Shown: positions 11,880 to 24,113, numbered from the stretch's first letter. The stretch: 64,000 nt of DNA from Trichosphaerium sp. ATCC 40318 (GCA_038496445.1 JALMLS010000491.1:48970-112969), one strand, 5' to 3'. Made by a program: numbers and translations. Notes: generated from the sequence alone by a model not told the origin.

Positions 11880-12045
11880 TTGCTTTATGGTAAACTTGTT
11901 TTAGAGTAAACTTCCACTAAGACATCTCTTAGTGATTGAATACATTCATCCGTAACATACCTACAATAAAAAGAGAAATAGTATGAACACATGTTTGAGC
12001 GCTTTAACACCTTCATCTGTGAACGAAGTTTCGCCTTCATCTTTT
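11880..12045 (-). pseudogene. LRR relic of the F-box/LRR family
   Basis: The minus strand reads ETSFTDEGVKALK and then, with a frame change, YVTDECIQSL. This is the same order as the C-terminal end of the intact gene at 20.3 kb (TSVTDEGVKALK ... FEYVQSLK). It is a 3' fragment of an F-box/LRR gene. Confidence 0.55.
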
Positions 12046-12101
12046 GTTCAAAGAATTGAGTTGATTACAGCTGTTGTGAAGTTTACTCTATATGTTTAAT
12101 T

Positions 12102-13344
12102 TTACTGTACATGTACACTTGAAGATGCAGCATCCCTTCTTACAACATTGAGTTCAATAAAGTATGCATACTGTGATAGAATAATAAAAATTCTTCTATA
12201 CCAAACAAATTGAGATTTATGTTTTGTCATCGCTCTCCAGCTACGCCATGGCGTCTTACTTGCCAAAACAAGGTGTGAATTTAATCTATAATAATATGTT
12301 AATAATGTTTTATACAAAATATACATCATATGGTTGGTACCTATGAGATGGCTTGAAGTCAAGTAAAAGTCTTAACCAAGATGTAAATTTCATGAAAAAA
12401 GATTGTGTTTTTAAAGTGTAGTAACTAATCTTGTTGTATAAATGTTCTTGTGAATGACATATAACCCCATTATATGTATCAATATGATTTGGATGACCTG
12501 AAACACCTATAAATAGCGTAAATTGACAGAACTCTCAGAGAACTTCAAAATTCAGTTAAAATAAAATATGTATTTTTGTTACAAACCTCCTTTATCAAAC
12601 GTCACAATAACTGTGCATTTTAGTTCTTTGGCTATGTCTTCTATACGCTTAGATATTTCAAAAGCGTCCCATTTCTTATCGAAACCATCTGGAAAGTTAC
12701 CAAGACGTACTCTAAGAGGTACGTCAAACAACAACGGAACAAGATAAATATCACTAAAAAACGGCAAAAAAAAAACCACAAAAGAACAGCCAAGAAATCA
12801 ACAACATCTCTATGTGTGGCCATTAAATGACGCTATAAACATTCAAAATATACTAGAGATAATCTCTAGACTTCCAAAGCTTCGTCTCAAAGGCTGTAAA
12901 CTGCTTTTTTGATGAAAAGGCAAAAAAAAATGTTCAGAGTTTAAACTTTTGTTTCACGTTACCTGTCTGGAGTTATTCCCCATGTTGTCGCTGCGTTATA
13001 TAATTCTACGTTTCTTCCTGGTTCTAATCCAACACTCAGACACAATATAACTGTTATTTAAAGTCAGTAATCCGAAGAAGAAAAAAAACCACGTTGTGCG
13101 CGTTTTACGATGTCAAAAACCGACGTTACGTACAAACGCGAGACCCATAGAGCTCTAGAAGGGGAGAAAAGAACATTGACTCGTCATCAGGATGAGCCTA
13201 AAAGTCTGTTTAAATAATAATCATGACATTTGTCTTGTTTAGAGTATTGGAGCAGTGTAGAGTGAAAACAAAAGAAATGAGTGACGTTTAATCTGTTTGA
13301 TGTAAAAAGCGTACGGTTACTAGCAGTATAGTATCTCCACGCAT
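12102..13344 (-). CDS. PIGL: PIG-L type GlcNAc-phosphatidylinositol de-N-acetylase
   Basis: Predicted to remove the acetyl group from GlcNAc-PI, the second step of GPI-anchor synthesis at the ER. On the minus strand a ten-codon first exon (MRGDTILLVT) splices to AHPDDESMFFSP, the family's zinc-binding signature. Next come ILCLSVGLEPGRNVEL, then NFPDGFDKKWDAFEISK with IVTFDKG, and after an intron GVSGHPNHIDTYNG, the second metal and catalytic motif. The last exon ends with SQFVWYRRIFIILSQYAYF, which matches the family C-terminus. All motifs occur in the expected order over six exons, so the gene looks intact. Two Thr/Pro-rich surface proteins in this window carry likely GPI signals, so the enzyme fits the local biology. 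Confidence 0.88.
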
Positions 13345-13647
13345 TAAAAAGGTGTTTGACGCAGTATTATGCTTTGCAAGGCGTAACAATCTGAAATGGT
13401 ACTACAAATAGGTGTGAATACGCGGGTACGCCGCTAGCGCGTTGGTAGCGTACACCAAACCATCCAAAAGCCAAACAAATACAAATTGCAATTATCTCGC
13501 TAAGAAGTAATACTGATAACATTATGGTCCTCAGAGCGGCGCCAGCCGAAAAATTGCCGATAAGCGCCTGTTTATGTAGTACTGGAACAACGCATTAATC
13601 TGAAGCCATCCAAGGGCTGTAAGGTGGCCGTAGTCGTAAAACGAGTT

Positions 13648-14598
13648 TGTTTGTTTGTTTGTTTGTTTGTTTGTTTATTGTTTTTTGTCTGGGGTTGACT
13701 TTCAGGGCGCAGATAAGGCCGCTATAGAAAAGACGCCACACCACCCGACATGGCTACTAGAGCCTATAATGTAAAAAAATAAAATAAGAATTAAAATAAT
13801 GGAGGAAAAGTTACAGAAAACCCCCCTTGCAGGAAAAGCCCCCTGGCATAAAAACCTGCGACCCCGTCTACATAGTCTGTTCCGCTCCCTTATCTACCAA
13901 TACCCTTTCATCCCGACTCACTCGTCCAAGCGTTCACTCCTCTTTCTCTTGACCTTCTTCCATCTACCTTTACCAACTGTTCTACCTCGCTCACTCCTTA
14001 TTTTTGCCTCCGTTTTACATCTCGCTTTGTATTTTCGATACAATAGCGTAATGTATGCCACGTTGATCATACTTGTGGCCATCTCCGCTTTAGCCTTGGA
14101 CAATCCAAGTATGCCTTTCACCTTCTCACACATTCCTTTAATCACCCACCCCATGGACGTGCGATACGAGAAATTATCCTTACTATCCGGTTTCACACCC
14201 CATATCTCCGCCAATTCCGTGGCTCTTTGTATGTTTGACATTCTGCCATGTAGTAATACCTCTTGTCTTACACGCCATTCTCTAATCTTCTCCTCACTCA
14301 TCCCCAGCAAGGCCACTTCACGCATTTCATTTGTGACCCTCCAAGTTTTGACCATATCCGGTAGCACAAATGTGTTACCTGCCGTCACTCCCACTATAAT
14401 TGACCTGTTAGCATCCGATTCATCCCACGATAACTTAGGATGCGGCCATTGAGTCACATGTTGAAGTATGCGGGAGACCTGCGTTACAAAGTGAAACTCA
14501 AAATCAAAGTCACAATTGACACAGCTAGCAAAATGGTGAAAATTTTCCGTAGCTTCAACGCCAACTGCCAAGCAAGCTCCACAAAGTGCATGCGGGTA
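13648..14598 (-). mobile_element. 5'-truncated non-LTR (LINE) retrotransposon
   Basis: The element lies on the minus strand. Its 3' end carries a (CAAA)n tail, seen as GTTTGTTTG repeats just after 13648. A 12-base direct repeat GTAAAACGAGTT flanks it at 13636-13647 and 14599-14610, the pattern expected of a target-site duplication. The coding part is only the end of the second ORF. The 5' truncation falls right at the zinc-knuckle region. The insertion sits about 90 bases upstream of the COX17 start codon. Confidence 0.8.
13918..14598 (-). pseudogene. C-terminal fragment of LINE reverse-transcriptase ORF
   Basis: The minus-strand frame begins inside the element with HALCGACLAVG and continues ENFHHFASCVNC. 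This CxxC...HH...CxxC zinc-binding pattern is typical of the end of LINE ORF2 proteins. A basic C-terminus rich in KVKRKRS follows. The polymerase and endonuclease domains are absent. The open frame extends beyond 14598 into host DNA only by chance read-through. The opposite-strand open frame over the same stretch is a shadow. Confidence 0.7.
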
Positions 14599-14688
14599 GT
14601 AAAACGAGTTGAAAAGGTAGTTAAGCCAATATGATGAAAAGCGGTCAATCCTCCGCTTTATCCGCAATCAAATACACCTTGCTACGCT

Positions 14689-14943
14689 ATGGAGAATCAA
14701 ACTAACACTACAAACATAGCGAAAGACACCACAGTCGTAGCTCCCGCTAAACCAAAGCTTAAGATTTGCTGTGCATGCCCAGAGGTACTTTAAAAGCGAT
14801 TTGTATGCAAAGTCGCGATTCTTACGAGTATTCAGACAAAAAAAATACGAGATAACTGTATCGTTATGAACGGCGAGGAACAGTGCGGTGATCTCATCGA
14901 GAACCATAAACAATGCCTAAGAGACGCTGGTTTCATAGTGTGA
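14689..14943 (+). CDS. COX17: COX17 copper chaperone
   Basis: Two exons (14689-14784 and 14836-14943) encode 67 residues, the normal size for COX17. The first exon ends KPKLKICCACPE, with the CC pair that binds Cu(I). The second reads TKKIRDNCIVMNGEEQCGDL and ends KQCLRDAGFIV, giving the twin Cx9C coiled-coil-helix fold (CIVMNGEEQC and its partner cysteines). The protein works in the mitochondrial intermembrane space, delivering copper to SCO1 and COX11 for cytochrome oxidase assembly. A LINE insertion ends 90 bases upstream, leaving a very short promoter region. Its presence shows an aerobic mitochondrion. Confidence 0.93.
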
Positions 14944-15285
14944 GTTTACAACTTTCATAACAACGCAAAAAATGCACTTGACGCTCTCTATACACCCGTA
15001 ACGTATTAAACAGGCGTTTAAAAACAATTTTTTTCCATTACTCGCCTAAACCATCACCTTGTATACATAAACGTGTATTCTATTATACTATTAGTACTAC
15101 AAACGTCTAGCACTCAATAACGGCTGTAACAACGAAAAATGTTTTGCTTTTTTTTTTCAATTTCGCGACTTTTTGTTGACCGACACAGAAAAAGTCGTAC
15201 ATTAGTATAATGTTCGCCTTCTAGCCCGCGGCAACTCGTTCACACGTATATTACGTCATAGGGTTTATACTACATTGATTCTATA
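14944..15285. other. intergenic between COX17 and the DEP-TBC gene
   Basis: No gene seen; AT-rich with T tracts. Confidence 0.4.
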
Positions 15286-18200
15286 ATGAATAATCGCCTA
15301 CAGGGCTCAACAATCAAGCGTATCGAAGCAGGTGTTAAAAAACTATGTAATGATATTGTTGCGACATGCAGGTAACTTTATAAACCACGTGTGTTCTATT
15401 TCGAAATATTTTTGTCTTTTTTTTTTTTTTTTTTTTTCAATCATTTCCTAATCGTAACCTCTCTTGTTCTGGATTTTATTACCTTTTAAACAATTATAGG
15501 GGTGTTATTGTATCTCTTACGGATAAATCAGCTTTGGAAAAGTACACTACTCTGTACGAGACGCGCATCACATCAACTTTTTAGGCTTTTTTCTTTTGGT
15601 TATTTTTTGGAAGTCGCTTTCGCTGTGGTTGAACCCGTGTGTCGCTCGTCTCACTTTTTATAGGGGATTGAGACAAGTACAGAAACTTAGTTCTATGACA
15701 AATACTCTGAGAAATATAAATGACAAGAAAGGGACTCAGGCCGCTCCTGCATTGCTTGAGTTTTCAAAGACAATAGATAGTTTGAAACAAACTGTACTTA
15801 AGCTTATAAACGCTGCAAGCAGAGTAAGTGTAGCTACAAATGGAAGTAGTAACTTAGTCAATAACGAAAGAAATGATCTAGTAGCTATTAGAGAGCACGT
15901 GGTACGTCATCACAAAAGCAAACAATTTTTTTTCGTAAATAACAATTTTTTTTTTTCAAAAGGTAATGGCAATGGCGATTGCTTCAGCGCTTAAAGATCA
16001 AGCTTGTAGAGTATTCTCAGAGAAATTCTGGGTAACAAAACCAAATAGAGTAAGTTTGACAAATCACGTGACTGTTAATGCTAACACTTATTTGACAGTC
16101 TAAATCTGTGCCGCCAAAATTTCAAAGATACAACCGTATTCGCACCATCGCTGGTAGTACTGTTTCAGCGAAGAGGCCAAATTTATACCCGAAAAAGAGT
16201 CCAGAGTCAGCGCGTAGGCGTTATAATGGGGAGCAAAGTGTTAATTTAGCCAAGAGTCGCATCAACCATAGCAACAGAGCTCCATCTAAAAGCAATAAAG
16301 CGCCACCTAAAACATCATCGATAACGAAAAAAATACCAACAATCAAAGAGCCTAAAATTGCTATCAAAGCGGAGACACGTGAAGATATAGAAAAGATAGA
16401 AGAGGTTAATTCAAATCACGTGATTAATTTATTTTTAAATAATCGTTCGTTCTAGATCACCAAGAGGCTACGAGACGGAAAGTCTGGTATTGTTGTTAAG
16501 AACCACAAGCTTTTGTATAGGTACATTATCTATTTTTTTTTTGAAACAGTTTTAACTAAGTTCGTTTTGGCTTAACTCCTTTGTTTTGGGCGCTGGAGAT
16601 TTGTTTGAGTGTTTATTTTATTTAGGACATATAAGGAATGCTTTAAAGGATCTGAATTAGTTGATTGGATGGTTAATAAAAACTTGGCACCTTCAAGAGC
16701 TCATGCTGAGTTTTTCGGAAATAAGCTTTTAATAGAAAATGTAATCCAACATGTCACGAAAGGTAAGGAACTACTTGTAGGTTCTACTTAAAACCTTTGC
16801 TTTAATTGATTGTTATTATTACAGATAATATATTCAAAGACAGGGATATTGCATTCTATAGATTTACAGAAGACGTCCCGGATATGGTAAGTTTCTTGCA
16901 ACTCTGTTCAACTCTTTTTTTCTTTTGCGTTTTCTTTCATGATTGTGACACCCATTCGCTTAAATCTTGTTTGTATATCCATATGAGCCATATATCGCCA
17001 CAAACATTTAGTGTGTTGTAAAACAATATAGAGACCCTTGAACTTACAAACAACCGAACCTTCTTTTTTTTTTGACACATTTCATTTTATCTAATGTTAA
17101 TTTTTTTTGTTGTATCTTAGTACGCCTTGGCAGATGTCATGAAAGTTTTGGACGCGTATTTTAGTAAAGATATGAGAACTACATGGTATATAGGTATTTA
17201 GAAAACTTGAAAAAATATCACGTGTGAATTTATAAATATTATGTGAAAAGATACAAAGAAAGAGCTGGATCCATATGGATTTATTATACCTGAACGAGTA
17301 CTACTTTTTTAGTTTCAATTATTTTTTTTTCACTTACAGCCCTTTTTAGTTCCAAAAAAAGACGAATTCGTTCTTACCAAAATACGTTGAAACTATGGCT
17401 AACATGCATGACAAATGGTAAGTAAGAGAATGAGGCAAGACTCGCATAAAAGAGAATTATGAAAAACCTAAAATTTTGTGGTTTTTTTTTCTCTCTTTAT
17501 GAGTTAGGTTTTTTTTTACTAACAATTGAAATCAAGGGCAGCGTTTCATAATAGAAATATCAATAGAAAACTATTTGCAGGAACAAACCTTACTCATTCT
17601 GAACGTCATCAATTTAAACATTTAGCAAGACTTGGATTTCCAGCGCAAATACGCGGTACTGTATGAAAGCCATCCAAAAAAAAAAATCCAAAAAAAAAAA
17701 ATCCTTTAAACCTTTCTGCATGCGTTTTGAGTTGATTACTTTTAGTTTTGGACGTTATGCTCAGGAGCTGATAAAAAGCGTTCTCAGAAGAGTAATAATT
17801 ATTATAAACAAATTTTCCAGAGAGACAAAGTATCAAAAGCGAACGCACAACAAATCTTGAAGGCACGAAAAAAAAAAAAAAATCAGACACCAGTTTCGAA
17901 AAGTCTTGTTTTTTGTTTTGTGGTACAACCACTGAACTTCTTTATTGCCAGCAATTAATCTTTGATAACTCTTTTAACAACTAGATCGAAATATTTTTAA
18001 TTTTGTGAGCAGAGCACAAAAGTGCCATGCCGCAAAGAAATTTCCTTATTTTTTTGAAACAAACTTGCTTTTGATCAAACCAAAAGAGTTTTTGTCGATA
18101 TGTCTCACATATCTCCTTTAGGATATAACAAGAACATTCCCAACTAATAAAAGATTTGATAAAAAGCGCCAACAACAACTAAAAAGAATACTTGAGGCAT

Positions 18201-19097
18201 ACAGTTGCCATGACAAAGAAATAGGTAAGACAAAGAAAAAAAAAAACCACAAAACAACTTTACCTACAACTTAACTTATTGATTCAAAAGGCTACTGTCA
18301 GGGAATGAACTTTATCGCTGGTATGTTACTTTTATTCTTTAATGATGAAGAAGATGCATTTTGGGTACTAGCAGCGATTCTAGAGGACATACTACCAGGA
18401 TCATACCATGCCAAAGTAAGCTTGCTTTTTTTTTTTTTCATGGCGGCTATATTTATTGTTCGTGCTTATGCTGAACTCTAGGGTATGGCTGCATTGAGAT
18501 GCGATGTTACAGTACTTCAAATACTTGTCAGAAAAGAGCTTCCACGTGTTTACAACCACCTACAAGCGAATGATGTGCCATGGATGCTTGTTGGTAGTAA
18601 ATGGCTTATGCCTCTTTTTGTACTTGGATTACCAACTGAGGCACGTGATTACATGATTTTTTAGCTATCTAAAATTTTCACGTGATTATTTGGTGTTTTT
18701 TTATTAATACACGTGATATTTAGAGCCTTTTACGAGTATGGGACGTATTTTTTCTTGAAGGTTCTCAAGTTTTATTGGGCGCTGCTTTGGCAATTTTAAA
18801 GATTTGTAAAGATGATATCCTTGCAGCTACTGATCAAACTGAGTTGTTCGCAATGATTGCTAATTTGCCAAATACTATTTATGATTGTGAAGAACTATTA
18901 AAGGCACGGTAGTTAATAGAGATTCTTTAAACAAGTTTCAAGCATTGAAAAAAGTTCTTTTTTTTGTTCTAATAATAACTTTCTTCAACAAATAGGTGTG
19001 CATGTCCTTTAAGTTAAAGAAAATCGATAAAATGAGGAGACAACAGCTAGCATCTTACATTGATGAACGGGGAGAGTCAAGTTCAAGAAAATCCTAA
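15286..19097 (+). CDS. DEP-TBC domain protein, putative RabGAP
   Basis: This is a multi-exon gene. The N-terminal helical region starts MNNRLQGSTIKRIEAGVKKL. It is followed by a long basic Ser/Lys/Pro-rich linker (16108-16410). A DEP domain follows (FKGSELVDWMVNKNL, 16620-16760; ending FYRFTEDVPD), then a TBC domain from about 17250 (KELDPYGFIIPE). Both catalytic fingers of TBC RabGAPs are present: ITRTFPTNKRFD with the Arg, and GYCQGMNF with the Gln (YxQ). LRVWDVFFLEG comes later. The expected activity is stimulating GTP hydrolysis by a Rab at membranes targeted by DEP. In-frame continuation to the last exon (MSFKLKKIDKMRRQQL) needs a GC-AG intron at 18904; otherwise the protein stops at 18911. 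At least ten introns, several containing CACGTG. Confidence 0.85.
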
Positions 19098-20279
19098 CAA
19101 ATGACAACTGCTCAATCAATAAATTATCAAAATCCTTCTGACTGGAGTAGTATGGTAAAATTTGTTACTAGAATCTATCTCAGAAAGCCTATGCAAGCAT
19201 ACTCTTGAGATTCATCAGAAAACATGCCTGTTCACGTGTCTTTTAAAAACATATTAGGTAGGTCACAATGATGTTGAACACTTGCCACTTTTTTAACTGT
19301 AACTTAACAACAATTGTGATTCTGGCGGATAGGCAAATTCTTTTGCAATATCCACCCAAAGTCCAATAGCTCGTACACGCAATGCTCCTTGTTTTGTGAA
19401 TCCTGCGTACACTACATATGTTTTACATCCCAAGTTACGTTGTCACTGTACGTTTTCCGCCCAGCACACAGCAATAAACAAAGATCAGTTCAACAATACA
19501 AGAAACACTATTTGAGCATCCCTACGGCCCTAAACACATCTAAAAATGCGTAATAGTCCTTTTGTTTTCTAGCGGACCCATGTTTTTTCCGAATTTTTCA
19601 AAAGAAAAATTTGAAAAAATAGAATTCGATACAAAAACCGAATGCCTATACCCACCAATGGATCACTATATGTGAGCGAAGGTCAGGTTCTAGTTCCAAG
19701 CACAGCGATGACCCGACCATAAGTGAACCAGGCGCTTTCTAGTTTAGTGGACTGCCCTAGCTATGCATCTTTCTACACTTTCAAATTTTTGTTTTTGGAA
19801 AATTCGGAAAAAACTATATCCCGTTTCTAGTTTGGGTTTTTAATTGTACATGGCACAAAGAATTGTTATTAGTATTATTTATAACGTGTACCTAGTGGTA
19901 AAATTTTGGGAGTAAAAGTGACTTGTGCCTGATTTAGGTTTTTGTTACAAAGTTACGTGAAAACCAAAAGTCATACTAACGTACAACAACTGACCTGTAA
20001 CTCCTTAAAACCATTCTATTAGCTAATGTAGATGTAATTGGAGTGTGTCAGTACAAAAGGTAGAGTTTACACTATAAAACAAGCAAAGTTCCTCCCAACC
20101 ACATTACTTACGCATAAGAAACGTCACCAAATAGCAGTGGAGTACAAGGAAACTTTGTATTTGGAAAATCATGAACGATTTTGACTATCTGCTCGTACCT
20201 CGAAGTTTGACAATTGCTTGACTTGACTTGCTTAAACACGTGGCAACTTTTTAAATACATACACACAACGTAATAAATC
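19098..20279. other. region with unassigned minus-strand exons and a small inverted-repeat element
   Basis: Two minus-strand stretches look coding: about 20108-20250 (RYEQIVKIVHDFPNTKFPC, followed by a GTAAGT donor) and about 19310-19440 (GALRVRAIGLWVDIAKEFA). They could be exons of one small gene overlapping the promoter of the F-box/LRR gene, but I could not link them or name a family. A short plus-strand frame (19101-19208) follows the TBC gene. Confidence 0.3.
19582..19814. mobile_element. putative MITE with terminal inverted repeats
   Basis: The ends GTTTTTTCCGAATTTTTCAA and its inverted partner ending TTCGGAAAAAAC match over 22 bases with one mismatch. Weaker similarity continues inward (AAAATTTGAAA against TTTCAAATTTT). 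The 233-base unit has no coding capacity. No target-site duplication is clear, so superfamily is unknown. Confidence 0.5.
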
Positions 20280-21857
20280 ATGAGCTTCACTGGTATTTCA
20301 ATTGATGAAGCATTCGACTACTATCATACAAACCATTCAGAAGAATTCAACAAGGTTATGTCTGAACAAAGCCAGACATTCATAAAACGACTTGAAACAA
20401 CGTTAAATATCGTAAACGATAGCATTGTAAAACAACTCGATAATATCCTGTTGAAACAAACAGATACCTCCTTGAAACGACCTAATCATGTAACTCTTGC
20501 AGAAAATGATGTTTCGTCATCAAAACGAAAACAGCTTCAAGAGTAAGTCGTTTTTTTTTCATTAAATTTAAGGCTCTTCAGAGCTCGTTGACAAACCAAA
20601 GTGTGTTATTCAGAAAAATTTTGGCAATCGCTTATTTCTAAGAAATCACGTTCTTGTGTTTTCGAGATGCCGTTTTTTTTTTGTTTCTTGTATCTTTGTG
20701 CTAATGACCATAGTATACAACCTACATTGGCGCTCAAAGAACCAAGTATTGTTGATTTTCCACCAGAGGTTATTTCAAATATCTTACGTCAAACAGAAGC
20801 AAAATCAAGATTCAGTGTTGCTCAATCATGTCACTTGATGGCTGACATCATCCATGACATTGTTGGATATGACATAGTTTATCTTAAAAGTGTTTCTGAT
20901 GTTTTACGGATAAGAGAGTACAAGGGTATCATGAGAAACACTACAATTGCATTCAACACCTTACTTAACTCAAAAACTTTATATTCACTATTATCTGGTT
21001 GTAAATACCTTAATATATGGAGTAAATATCACAAATGTCATATAACTGATGAAGATCTTGTAGAGCTTGCAGGTGTACATACAATCACCCTTAATGATAG
21101 TGCTATAACAGACTATGGTATTGAACAACTCAAAGGAGTCCATACAATTAATCTTGAGAATTGTTATGGTCTGAAAGGTGAAGGCATCAAAGCACTTGAA
21201 GGTGTTCACTCAATTATGCTTAAAGGTACATTGATTACAGATGAAGCTGTTATTTGTCTTAAAGATGCTCATACAATTGATCTAAGCTTTTGTAATCATG
21301 TGACAGATGAAGGGATAAAGGAGTTACACAATGTGCATACAATCAATATCAGTAATACTTCAGTTACTGATGAAGGTATCAAAGCTTTAAAAGGTGTACA
21401 TACCCTCGAGCTTCAAAGCACTCATGTTACAGATGACGGCATTAAAGCACTTCAAGGTGTTCATACAATTGATCTTCGTGGGTGTTTCTCTATAACGGAT
21501 GAAGGAATCAAGTCATTAAGTGGTGTACATACCCTCAAGCTTCAATACACTAATGTTACAGATGACGGCATTAAAGCACTTCAAGGTGTTCATACAATTG
21601 ATCTTCGTGGGTGTGAATCTTTTACGGATGAAGGAATCAAAGCGTTAAATGGTGTGCATATAATCAACCTCAGTAAAACTTCAGTTACAGATGAAGGTGT
21701 CAAAGCACTCAAAAATGTTCATTCAATCAACCTCAGCGAAACTTCAGTTACTGATGAAGGTGTCAAAGCACTCAAAAATGTTCGTGCTATCTCTCTTTTT
21801 CGTTGTAAGAATGTGACATTTGAATATGTTCAATCACTAAAGATACCTAAATTTTAG
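20280..21857 (+). CDS. F-box / leucine-rich repeat protein 1
   Basis: Exon 1 (20280-20542) encodes a hydrophilic N-terminus, MSFTGISIDEAFDYYHTNHS, with a likely helical segment. A GT-AG intron of 171 bases joins in phase to exon 2 (20714-21857). Exon 2 starts with an F-box (IVDFPPEVISNILRQTEAKS ... AQSCHLMADI), followed by about fourteen LRRs of the type GVHTINLxxTxVTDEGIKAL. F-box proteins bind Skp1 in SCF ubiquitin ligases, and the LRR solenoid would choose the substrate. Several repeats are nearly identical at DNA level (for example around 21420-21480 and 21550-21610), suggesting recent repeat turnover. A second copy lies at 31.8 kb and decayed pieces occur at 5.2, 9.3, 11.9 and 28.9 kb. 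Confidence 0.85.
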
Positions 21858-22551
21858 TTTACTAGCAAAAGAAATCTAGAGCAATGATGACAAGAACTTG
21901 TTAACCAAATTGATGAATTGTAACTTGAGAGAGAGAACACATTGCTAATTCATCACCAACTCAATAAATAAGCTTTTATTTGTCCAAGCGTTACGGTTCT
22001 GGTTTTGTGTGTACTGACTAATTAAATAAAATTGGTTGTGCCTTGTCAATCGCTAAATATTTCGTAGCTTGGACAATTGCGTGGATGACCGCACTTCACG
22101 TGTACTACTAAGAAATACATCTGTGGTGTTATTAACTAAAGAGCAGAGGAGCAATACTTAGACGACTGAAGCGAATCTTGCTCACTTGGGATTTGAATCA
22201 GTGCCAAGTGATTGTCAGTTTTGAGGAAATGCATGTTGTAATGCGACAAAAAGACATAGTGAAAAAATGGTTCTTAGTTTTTTCGTAGTTTTTGCCTTTC
22301 AACATCGTGATTTTCATATTTACCTGTTACGTTACCTGTATTATGAGGGATACACAGTCTGAATATACAGTGGAGTCTAGAAAGGAGAAACAAAGGCTAT
22401 AAAAAAAGTACGAAGTACACAATGCCTTGTTTTACTTCAGTAAACGTCAAAAATCAGCTAAAGTTCCCTTTTTCATTGGGAACCCGTAACTCTTTGCAAA
22501 TTTCTCATCACATTGATTACGCCAAGAACGAGATCTGGATGACCTTAAGCA
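21858..22551. other. intergenic with a possible upstream ORF
   Basis: No gene with family similarity. A short frame beginning ATG at 22421 (MPCFTSVNVKNQLKF) overlaps the start of the next gene in another frame and could be an upstream ORF in its leader. Confidence 0.3.
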
Positions 22552-23444
22552 ATGGCAGCCGCCATTCACGCAATCAATAGGGAAAAGTGGTTGAAAATTT
22601 CTTTTGTTGACTTAATTCAAAGTTTAAGTCTGGTAGTCGACAGGAAGCTTTACAATCGACACATTATGACTTTCTTAGGCTTCACCAATACCGAAATGTT
22701 CAATATAACTCATTTGGCACTAATTCCATGGCTTACAATGGTTTTTTTGCCTAGATGGCGTTATACACGTCGTATTGTGTTTAGCTTTGCTCTTTTCTTC
22801 TCTGTGTGCTATTTAGTGCTTATTGGAAACGTTTTCATGCAAGGAGGCATTGAGAAGTTTACAAGCATGATGCAGGACTTCACATCGCTCAAAGTACGAC
22901 AAAAACAAGGTAAAACGATAAAACCCACAAGCATTTTAGGGAATCTCAGCTCTATTCAAAAATGAGGACGTCGTATTCATTGGTACGTATAATAGACACT
23001 AAAACTACTAGTTCAAAACCAAAAAGAATCAAAAAGGTTGACGTTTAGACTAAATATGCTTATTTACAAAAAGGTTGGCTTCATTACCTCGCCTTTGATC
23101 TTTGGACAGGTGTTTGGATTTTATTCGATTCTCAAGCAAACCAGATCCCTCATCTACTCACTGTCGTGTGTTTGTTCTTTACTCTCATGTTTGGACCTGT
23201 TGGATTCGTACTTTACGTAGTACTAAGGTAACAAAGGAGTAAACTTTTTGATTTTTTTTTCTTCGAGAAAAAAACGAGAAAAATTGATGATGGGAAACGT
23301 TTTTTTTTTTTTGGACTTTTTTTGCGCCTTAGTGGTTTAGTGTGTTTCTCTGCTTTATGTTTTTGATGAAGCTGTTTATGTTATCTTACTAACTTATATA
23401 GATTCTTATTTGGCAGTCAACCTATGAGAACTAAACTTGAATAA
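22552..23444 (+). CDS. ABA4-like (DUF4281) integral membrane protein
   Basis: Four exons (22552-22893, 22940-22982, 23074-23227, 23402-23444) join in phase to 193 residues. Family landmarks are MFNITHLALIPWLTMVFLPR with RWRYTRRI, then SLKGISALFKNEDVVFIGWL, HYLAFDLWTGVWIL and FTLMFGPVGFVLYV. This is the DUF4281/ABA4 pattern: four membrane helices with the GW-HYLAFDL and FGPVG motifs. In plants ABA4 is needed for neoxanthin synthesis; relatives in bacteria and algae are mostly uncharacterised. The N-terminal 45 residues (MAAAIHAINREKW) are an extension that might be targeting sequence. Function here is unknown. Confidence 0.8.
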
Positions 23445-24113
23445 CTCCTAAAAAAAAACTTGTAAGTTTTTGAGTTAATTAATAAACACGTGATCGAAAT
23501 GAGTCTTTTTTTTGAATTTCGTTTATTATTCGCTAGATATTGATAACAACTTAGTACATGTACAAGTTAACAACAACCATTGAAAAGAGGTTTTCAGACT
23601 CCTTTGGGAATTACAAAGAAAGTGTCAACTTCTTATTGACAACCAGTTGACTTGAATTGTAACTTATTCAAAAAACTCCAACGACAGTCAAAGAAGAATA
23701 AAAGAAGGATTTTTTTCTGAAATTAGTACTTACACATTTTAAGTTCTCCTATCAATGTCAGGACTGTTTTAAAGAAAATGCTTTATTGTTTATCTCGATT
23801 ACATTGATAAATGTGGTGTTGTGTCTTGTATTGTCTCGTTTATGCCCATACCAATATGAAAAGTAGGTCCGTTGACGATATCTAGCAAATTGTTTGCCTT
23901 TTGTAGCTTTGGAAATTTCGGTAGTTTTGCACTCCGCACCTCACGATAGAGCCTTGATGCCAGCAAAACTAGTGTGTAAAATTGAATTTACCATGTAGCA
24001 CTAGTTGCTACAGTCTACTCTTTGAAAAAATTTTTGACTCATAATGGAAAAGCGACGTCGCTTTTTCAGTTAATGGAAAAACGTAAAAATAAACTCAACA
24101 CAAACTGTATACA
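23445..24113. other. intergenic, no gene seen
   Basis: AT-rich with T tracts and one CACGTG near 23487. No coding signal recognised. Confidence 0.35.

Noticed and set aside
13799-14452. 217-codon plus-strand frame with hydrophobic segments
   Set aside because: Antisense to the LINE fragment whose zinc-knuckle pattern is on the minus strand; no start context or motif.
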